In this document: piece by piece, positions 13,380-17,951 of the stretch | Numbering within the stretch: position 1 is the stretch's first letter | Layout: every line of letters starts with the position of its first letter | NCBI GenBank assembly: GCA_958447915.1 | Contig: CAUDCB010000025.1 | Span: 1-17,951 of the forward strand | DNA from: an uncultured Collinsella sp. | GTDB taxonomy: Bacteria > Actinomycetota > Coriobacteriia > Coriobacteriales > Coriobacteriaceae | DNA: 17,951 bases | Direction of reading: 5' to 3' | Program-made: the position numbers and the translations under genes | The notes under the pieces: generated by a model | Database searches by the model: none | Told to the model about the DNA's origin: nothing | The model's input: the letters and a program-made list of their open reading frames with translations, nothing else

Positions 13380-13413
13380 GGCCCGCCACATGTTTGGCGG
13401 GCCTTTGGTTATT
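13380..13413 (+). terminator. Hairpin between the island and htrA (terminator or htrA leader attenuator)
   Basis: A perfect 8-bp GC stem (GGCCCGCC 13380-13387 with GGCGGGCC 13396-13403), an 8-nt loop, then TTTGGTTATTT. It ends just before the htrA ribosome site GAAAGGA (13418-13424). If htrA is transcribed from TACAAC at 13357-13362, the hairpin lies within its leader. Confidence 0.65.
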
Positions 13414-13432
13414 TGACGAAAGGATCGCAGCT

Positions 13433-14896
13433 ATGAGCGAGAACGATTCCCAGCGTCCCCAGGATGCGGGCAACGCCGGCGAGACTCAGCAGCAGCCGCG
13501 CGTGCAGGTGGAGTCGACGCCTGCCGATGGCAACAACATTCCCTACGTGCAGGCCTACGACACGCAGACCGGAAAGCCGCTGGGCAGCCAGCAGGTTGTA
13601 AACAAGCACACAGTGGTCAAGACTAAGACCAAAAAGCTGCCGATCTTTATTACGGCACTCGCCGGCTGTGCCTGCGGCGCCCTGCTGGTCATTGCGCTCA
13701 TTATGAGTGGCACGCTCAACATTGGCGGCGGAAAGAATGCCGTGACGGCGGGTGCTTCGGGTTCATCGACGCAAAAGATTACGATTGATTCCGAGGACAC
13801 CACGCTGGCCGAGGCCGTTTCTGCCAAGGCGTTGCCCTCCGTGGTTTCCATTACCGCCACTTCGAGCGGCAGCCAGAATGGCTCGCTTTCGCAGTCTGCC
13901 GACGAGTCGGACAGCTCGGGCAGCGTCGGCTCGGGCGTGGTGCTCGATACCGAGGGCCACATCCTCACTAACAACCACGTGGTCGATGGCTATGACCAGT
14001 ACGTGGTGACCATGGATGACGGCACCACCTACGAGGCCGAGTTCGTGGGCAACGACGCTTCGAGCGACCTGGCCGTCATCAAGCTCAAGGACGCAGACGC
14101 CTCCAAGCTCACGCCGATTGAGATCGGTGATTCCTCCAAGCTCAACGTGGGCGAGTGGGTCATGGCGATTGGCTCGCCGTTCGACAACGAGCAGTCTGTC
14201 TCCACGGGTATCGTCTCGGCGCTCTATCGCTCCACGGCCATGAGCTCTGCCAACGGTAACACCATCTATGCCAACATGATCCAGACCGATGCCGCCATCA
14301 ACCCGGGCAACTCCGGCGGCGCGCTCGTTAACGATAACGGCGAGCTTGTGGGTATCAACTCGCTCATCGAGAGCTACTCGGGCTCCAGCTCGGGCGTGGG
14401 CTTTGCCATTCCGGTCAACTATGCCAAGAACATTGCCGACCAGATTATCGACGGCAAGACGCCGGTGCATCCGTACATGGGCGCTACGCTTTCGAGCGTC
14501 AACGCGCTCAACGCCCGCACCAACAAGCTGAGCACCGATAGCGGCGCGTATGTGGCGAGCGTCGTTGAGGATGGTCCTGCTGCCAAGGCCGGCATTCAGG
14601 AGGGCGATGTCATCACCAAGCTGGGCGACGACGAGATCACGAGCGCCGATGGCCTGATCATCGCACTGCGCAGCCACGAGGTGGGCGAGAAGGTCGAGAT
14701 CACGCTCATGCGCGGCAAGGAAGAGAAGAAGGTCACGGTTGAACTGGGCTCCGACGAGGAGCTGCAGAACCAGCAGCAGGACGACAGCTCGACCGACACC
14801 GGCAACGGCGGTATTACCGACGAGCAGCTGCGCCAGTACCTGGAGGAGCTGCTCGGCCAGCAAGGCCAGGGGCAAGGCCACGGCCAGGGCTACTAA
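13433..14896 (+). CDS. htrA: HtrA/DegP-type membrane-anchored serine protease with PDZ domain
   Basis: A 487-residue protein for extracytoplasmic protein quality control. A hydrophilic cytoplasmic N-terminus (1-68, Gln-rich) precedes one membrane helix (69-92). The trypsin-like domain shows His182 in LTNNHVV, Asp212 in SSDLAVIKL and Ser294 in GNSGGA, a complete catalytic triad. One PDZ domain spans about 343-440 (DGPAAKAGIQEGDVITKLG). The C-terminus is an acidic/Gln linker, a short helix (DEQLRQYLEELL) and a Gly-Gln-rich tail (GQGQGHGQGY). GAAAGGA lies 8 bp before the ATG at 13433; an upstream in-frame TTG falls in the hairpin and is not used. Housekeeping GC resumes here, marking the right island edge. 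Confidence 0.95.
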   Translation: MSENDSQRPQDAGNAGETQQQPRVQVESTPADGNNIPYVQAYDTQTGKPLGSQQVVNKHTVVKTKTKKLPIFITALAGCACGALLVIALIMSGTLNIGGGKNAVTAGASGSSTQKITIDSEDTTLAEAVSAKALPSVVSITATSSGSQNGSLSQSADESDSSGSVGSGVVLDTEGHILTNNHVVDGYDQYVVTMDDGTTYEAEFVGNDASSDLAVIKLKDADASKLTPIEIGDSSKLNVGEWVMAIGSPFDNEQSVSTGIVSALYRSTAMSSANGNTIYANMIQTDAAINPGNSGGALVNDNGELVGINSLIESYSGSSSGVGFAIPVNYAKNIADQIIDGKTPVHPYMGATLSSVNALNARTNKLSTDSGAYVASVVEDGPAAKAGIQEGDVITKLGDDEITSADGLIIALRSHEVGEKVEITLMRGKEEKKVTVELGSDEELQNQQQDDSSTDTGNGGITDEQLRQYLEELLGQQGQGQGHGQGY

Positions 14897-14925
14897 CGAG
14901 CCGTTTCGCACATATCGAGGCCAGG

Positions 14926-14959
14926 GGGCTGTCCCATCAACGTGGGACAGCCCTTTTTT
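14926..14959 (+). terminator. Rho-independent terminator of htrA
   Basis: A perfect 11-bp stem (GGGCTGTCCCA 14926-14936 with TGGGACAGCCC 14943-14953), a 6-nt loop and six T. It carries the CTGTCCC core shared with hairpins at 674-702 and 3898-3934. Confidence 0.93.
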
Positions 14960-14964
14960 CTTAT

Positions 14965-14995
14965 TGATCCGTTGGGGACGGAGGAAAACGGATCA
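14965..14995. repeat. Short palindromic element downstream of htrA
   Basis: TGATCCGT (14965-14972) and ACGGATCA (14988-14995) are perfect complements around 15 bases containing GGGGACGG, a near match to the complement of CTGTCCCC. It follows the htrA terminator directly and looks like a dispersed intergenic palindrome; copy number is unknown. The rest of the gap to 15142 shows only a weak promoter. Confidence 0.5.
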
Positions 14996-15098
14996 TTTAG
15001 AGCTGATAAGAGCATGGTTTAATCGCGCGACCCACCCCAGTCTGGCGGCTGCCGATTCGGTGCGGTTTGAGACCGCTATTCGGCCCCGTTGCGACCGG

Positions 15099-15107
15099 TG
15101 GTACTCT
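15099..15107 (+). promoter_or_regulatory. Weak candidate extended -10 of ligA
   Basis: TGGTACTCT has the TG extension but matches the -10 hexamer at only 3 of 6 positions. It lies 35 bp before the ligA start; no -35 is clear. Confidence 0.25.
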
Positions 15108-15142
15108 AGTGTCCGTTTGAAATCGAGCGAAGGAGTACCGCT

Positions 15143-17371
15143 ATGGAGCAATCGAGCCTGTTTGGTGACGGTGTGGATATCGATACCGAAGCGCCCGCGA
15201 GCGCGGATGCCGCCGCACTGACCGATGCTCGTGCCCAGGCGGCAGCGCGCGCGGCCGAGCTGCGCCACGAGCTCGATTACCACGCCTGCCGTTACTACAT
15301 GCTTGATGCGCCCGAGATCACGGACGCCGCCTTTGACAAAATGCTCGTTGAGCTGCAGGAGATCGAGGCGGCCTATCCTGACCTGGTGACGCCCGACAGC
15401 TATACCCAGCGCGTGGGCGGCTACGTGAGCGAGCAGTTTACGCCGGTCACGCATATGGCGCGCATGTATTCCATGGACGATGCCATGGACCTGGACGAGC
15501 TCGACGCGTGGCTCCAGCGCACTGAGGATGCGCTCGGTGCCGGCAGCGTCACCTATACCTGCGAGCTCAAGATCGACGGTCTGGGCGTGGCGCTTACCTA
15601 CCAAAACGGCACCTTTGTGCGCGCCGCCACGCGCGGTGACGGCACAACGGGCGAGGACGTGTCGCTCAACGTCCGTACCATCAAGGATGTGCCCATGCAT
15701 CTGTCCGAAGCGGCGCTCGCCCACATGGGTGCCGACCGCGAGCGTGCCATCGAGGTGCGTGGTGAGGTCTACATGCCTAAGGGCAGCTTTGTTCGCCTGA
15801 ATGAAGAGGCCGATGCCGAGGGCCGCGACCCCTTCGCTAACCCGCGCAACGCTGCCGCCGGCAGCCTGCGTCAGAAGGATCCCAAGGTCACGGCGCGACG
15901 CGACCTGGCCACCTTTATCTACGCCATTGCCGATACCGATCCGCTGCACGTCCACAGCCAGCGTGAGTTCCTCGATTGGCTGCGCAGCGCCGGTTTTAGC
16001 GTCAACCCCAACGTGGCCCGCTGCGCCACGCCGGCCGAGGTCCATGAGTTCTGTGCCCAGGCCCTCGAGCATCGCGGCGACTTGGACTACGACATCGACG
16101 GCGTGGTCGTAAAGGTCGACAGCTTCCAGCAGCAGCTCGACCTGGGCTTTACCGCTCGCGCACCGCGCTGGGCCATCGCCTTCAAATACCCGCCCGAGGA
16201 AAAGCAGACCGTCCTGCGCGAAATTCGCATCCAGGTGGGCCGCACCGGTGTGCTCACGCCGGTCGCCGAGTTCGATCCGGTGACGGTCGCCGGTTCTACC
16301 ATCGCGCGCGCCACGCTGCACAACATCGACGAGATCCGTCGTAAAAACGTGCGCGAGGGCGATACCATCATCGTGCACAAGGCGGGCGACGTAATCCCCG
16401 AGGTCGTGGGCCCGGTGCTCGACAAACGCCCGGCCGATTCGGTCGACTGGCACATGCCCGAGGTCTGCCCCGTGTGCGGTAGCCCCGTGGTCCACGAGGA
16501 CGGTGAGGTTGCCTACCGCTGCGTGTCCATCGACTGCCCCGCGCAGCTCAAGGAGCGCCTGCTCCACTGGGTGAGCCGTGGCTGCATGGACGTCGACGGC
16601 CTGGGTGACGAGATCGTCGACAAGATGATCGCCGCCGGCCTGATCCATGATGTCGCGGACTTCTACCAGCTCACGGTGGACGACATCGCCGGACTGGACA
16701 CGGGCCGCACCTATGCCAGCTCCAACAGAAAAAAGGGCGTCAAGAAGGGCGACCCCATCCCGGTGGGCCTCAAGACGGCCGAGAAAATCATCGCCGAGCT
16801 TAACAAGTCCAAGAGCCAGCCGCTCGGTCGCGTGCTGTTTGCCCTGGGCATCCGCCACGTGGGCAAGAGCGTGGGCGAGGTCATCGCCGAGCGATTTCTG
16901 TCGATTGACAAGCTCATCTTGGCGAGCGAAGAGGACATCGCCGAGTGTGAGGGCATCGGTCCCAAGATTGCGGCGAGCGTCAAGCAGTTCCTGGCCGTGC
17001 CCGAAAACCTTGCCGTGCTGGAGCGCCTGCGCCAGGCGGGCCTGTCGCTCGAGGTCGACTTGGGCGCCGCGCATGCACAAGCCGCAGCCGACGCGGGCGT
17101 GGCGGGCGAGCTCGCCGATGCACAACCGCTCGCGGGTCTGACCTTCGTGCTCACCGGCACGCTCGTCAACCGCACCCGCGACGAGGCGGGCGCGGCGCTC
17201 AAGGTGCTCGGCGCCAAGGTTTCGGGCAGTGTTTCAAAGAAGACGAGCTATCTGATCGCCGGCCCCAAAGCGGGCTCCAAGCTCACCAAGGCCGAGCAGC
17301 TGGGTGTGCCCGTGTTGGATGAGGACACACTCGAGCAGATCTTGGCTACTGGTCAGGTGCCCCAGGCTTAG
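15143..17371 (+). CDS. ligA: NAD-dependent DNA ligase LigA
   Basis: A 742-residue essential ligase that seals nicks in DNA replication and repair using NAD+. Domains in order: Ia (about 15-80, with the Tyr of HACRYYMLDAPEITD), the adenylation domain with Lys143 of KIDG, the OB fold (VTVAGSTIARATLHN), a four-Cys zinc finger (442, 445, 460, 465), helix-hairpin-helix repeats (LGIRHVGKSVGEVIA; CEGIGPKIAASV) and a C-terminal BRCT domain (about 659-742). It is longer than the 671-residue E. coli enzyme, partly through a basic insert near 519-541 containing NRKKGVKKGDPIPVG before the helix-hairpin-helix part. GAAGGAG precedes the ATG. All catalytic parts are present. Confidence 0.98.
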   Translation: MEQSSLFGDGVDIDTEAPASADAAALTDARAQAAARAAELRHELDYHACRYYMLDAPEITDAAFDKMLVELQEIEAAYPDLVTPDSYTQRVGGYVSEQFTPVTHMARMYSMDDAMDLDELDAWLQRTEDALGAGSVTYTCELKIDGLGVALTYQNGTFVRAATRGDGTTGEDVSLNVRTIKDVPMHLSEAALAHMGADRERAIEVRGEVYMPKGSFVRLNEEADAEGRDPFANPRNAAAGSLRQKDPKVTARRDLATFIYAIADTDPLHVHSQREFLDWLRSAGFSVNPNVARCATPAEVHEFCAQALEHRGDLDYDIDGVVVKVDSFQQQLDLGFTARAPRWAIAFKYPPEEKQTVLREIRIQVGRTGVLTPVAEFDPVTVAGSTIARATLHNIDEIRRKNVREGDTIIVHKAGDVIPEVVGPVLDKRPADSVDWHMPEVCPVCGSPVVHEDGEVAYRCVSIDCPAQLKERLLHWVSRGCMDVDGLGDEIVDKMIAAGLIHDVADFYQLTVDDIAGLDTGRTYASSNRKKGVKKGDPIPVGLKTAEKIIAELNKSKSQPLGRVLFALGIRHVGKSVGEVIAERFLSIDKLILASEEDIAECEGIGPKIAASVKQFLAVPENLAVLERLRQAGLSLEVDLGAAHAQAAADAGVAGELADAQPLAGLTFVLTGTLVNRTRDEAGAALKVLGAKVSGSVSKKTSYLIAGPKAGSKLTKAEQLGVPVLDEDTLEQILATGQVPQA

Positions 17372-17391
17372 CGCATCGATAACCAAATTGA

Positions 17392-17430
17392 AGATCCGCC
17401 CGGAAAGCATGATGCCTTCCGGGCTGATCT
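17392..17430. terminator. Long hairpin, probably bidirectional terminator
   Basis: AGATC-GCCCGGAA-GCA (17392-17408) pairs with TGC-TTCCGGGC-GATCT (17412-17430) with single mismatches between the blocks. Read on the minus strand it begins at the TAA stop of the gene remnant at 17430-17519 and ends with TTCAATTT; read on the plus strand it follows ligA by 20 bases and ends with TTACTTT. Confidence 0.75.
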
Positions 17431-17519
17431 TACTTTGCCGGGGCAACCGGCACCGTGATCTGTGTCACGTAGGTTGCCGGATCATCGCTGATGATGTCGT
17501 CGATGAGGGCGATCTCGCG
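17430..17519 (-). pseudogene. 29-codon C-terminal remnant of an unidentified gene
   Basis: The minus strand reads 29 sense codons ending TAA (protein REIALIDDIISDDPATYV then TQITVPVAPAK), preceded in frame by TGA and with no start codon or ribosome site. Codon use is typical of the host and the stop is followed at once by a good terminator, so it looks like the 3' end of a deleted gene. The parent family was not recognised. Confidence 0.45.
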
Positions 17520-17527
17520 TCACCCCG

Positions 17528-17951
17528 CTACGCTGCCAATTTGTCAAAAGCTCCGCGGCGGTTGAGCACGGTAAACGCGACAACACAAATGACCGCCGAT
17601 AGAATCGACCCGCACGGCGAGGCGATGCCCATAGGAAACAACGTATCGGAATAGGCGTTCGACAGCAGCCACGCGCCCGGCACGCGAATGAGCGCCACGG
17701 CCAGCACGTTGTGCGCAAAGCCGATGTAGCTCTTGCCGTACGCAGCGAAAAAGCCGCTAAAGCAAATGTGGATGCCGGCAAAAATCGCGTCGAAAATATA
17801 ACTGTGCATATAGCCGGTACCGGCCGCGACCACTGCGGGGTCCTTGGCAAAAAAGCCAATAAACGCCGGCGCCACCAGCCACATCAGCACCGTGATCAGG
17901 CAGCCGTACACTACCGAGATGGGCATGGCATCCTTGAGCACCTGACGTGCG
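17528..17951 (-). CDS. MATE family efflux transporter, C-terminal part (runs off the window)
   Basis: At least 141 codons of a membrane protein, open beyond the right end, stopping at 17528. Four hydrophobic helices can be seen (VVYGCLITVLMWLVAPAFIG, the YIFDAIFAGIHICFSGFFAA region, FAHNVLAVALIRVPGAWLL and ILSAVICVVAFTVL). The order DAIFAGIHICFSGFFAAYGKS, then an interior helix with VPGAWLL, matches the C-terminal half of MATE exporters, which use H+ or Na+ gradients to expel drugs or metabolites. The extreme C-terminus is NRRGAFDKLAA. Without the N-terminal half the subfamily and substrate cannot be named. It is convergent with ligA. Confidence 0.75.
   Translation of the reverse strand, partial: ARQVLKDAMPISVVYGCLITVLMWLVAPAFIGFFAKDPAVVAAGTGYMHSYIFDAIFAGIHICFSGFFAAYGKSYIGFAHNVLAVALIRVPGAWLLSNAYSDTLFPMGIASPCGSILSAVICVVAFTVLNRRGAFDKLAA

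Noticed and set aside
14993..17125. 710-codon open frame on the minus strand across ligA
   Set aside because: Antisense shadow of ligA; no ribosome site or recognisable domain.
1..17951. CRISPR array, rRNA or tRNA gene
   Set aside because: No regularly spaced repeats, rRNA sequence or cloverleaf with conserved T-loop was noticed in either strand.

Overview
The window looks like chromosome from a high-GC Gram-positive gut anaerobe of the Coriobacteriia, most probably Collinsella or a close relative. This rests on high coding GC, purine-rich Shine-Dalgarno sites, an actinobacterial GlnA2-type glutamine synthetase homologue, a GlnR-like regulator, and the style of the intergenic palindromes. 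The genus is inferred from memory of such genomes, not from a search. All genes but the last run on the + strand.

Layout. (1) 1-415: a terminator of an upstream gene, then a 222-bp non-coding element bounded by 32-nt inverted repeats. (2) 416-664: an HPr phosphocarrier. (3) 850-4180: a ferrous iron uptake locus, feoA-feoA-feoB plus a small Cys-rich membrane protein of the FeoB-associated type, with several dyads in its gaps. (4) 4283-8281: a large flavin/Fe-S enoate-reductase-like enzyme behind an elaborate nested palindrome, followed by a GntR/FCD and a LacI-type regulator. (5) 8324-8849: a RelB/DinJ-type domain fused to an MntA-type nucleotidyltransferase, with only a translation start and 14 codons where a HEPN toxin partner would be expected. 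(6) 8945-10995: a glutamine synthetase homologue (glnA) and a GlnR-like orphan regulator, apparently one transcript, with a GlnR-box-like site upstream. (7) 11049-13379: an island of lower GC carrying three exported or membrane proteins, the first a papain-fold cysteine peptidase. (8) 13433-14896: an HtrA-type membrane-anchored serine protease. (9) 15143-17371: NAD-dependent DNA ligase LigA. (10) 17430-17951, minus strand: a 29-codon gene tail and the C-terminal part of a probable MATE transporter running off the window edge.

How the genes work together. The feo genes form a Fe(II) import unit. The glutamine synthetase homologue and the GlnR-like protein probably form a nitrogen-status pair. 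However, the glutamine synthetase homologue lacks three of the six expected metal ligands, so it may be a sensor, or an enzyme with a different reaction, instead of an ordinary glutamine synthetase. The two regulators after the flavoenzyme may control it or genes elsewhere. No rRNA, tRNA, CRISPR array, integrase or transposase gene was seen.

The best candidates for something undescribed are the pseudo-active-site glutamine synthetase with its GlnR-like neighbour, the RelB-MntA fusion without its toxin, the three-gene secreted island, and the long inverted-repeat element near the left end.
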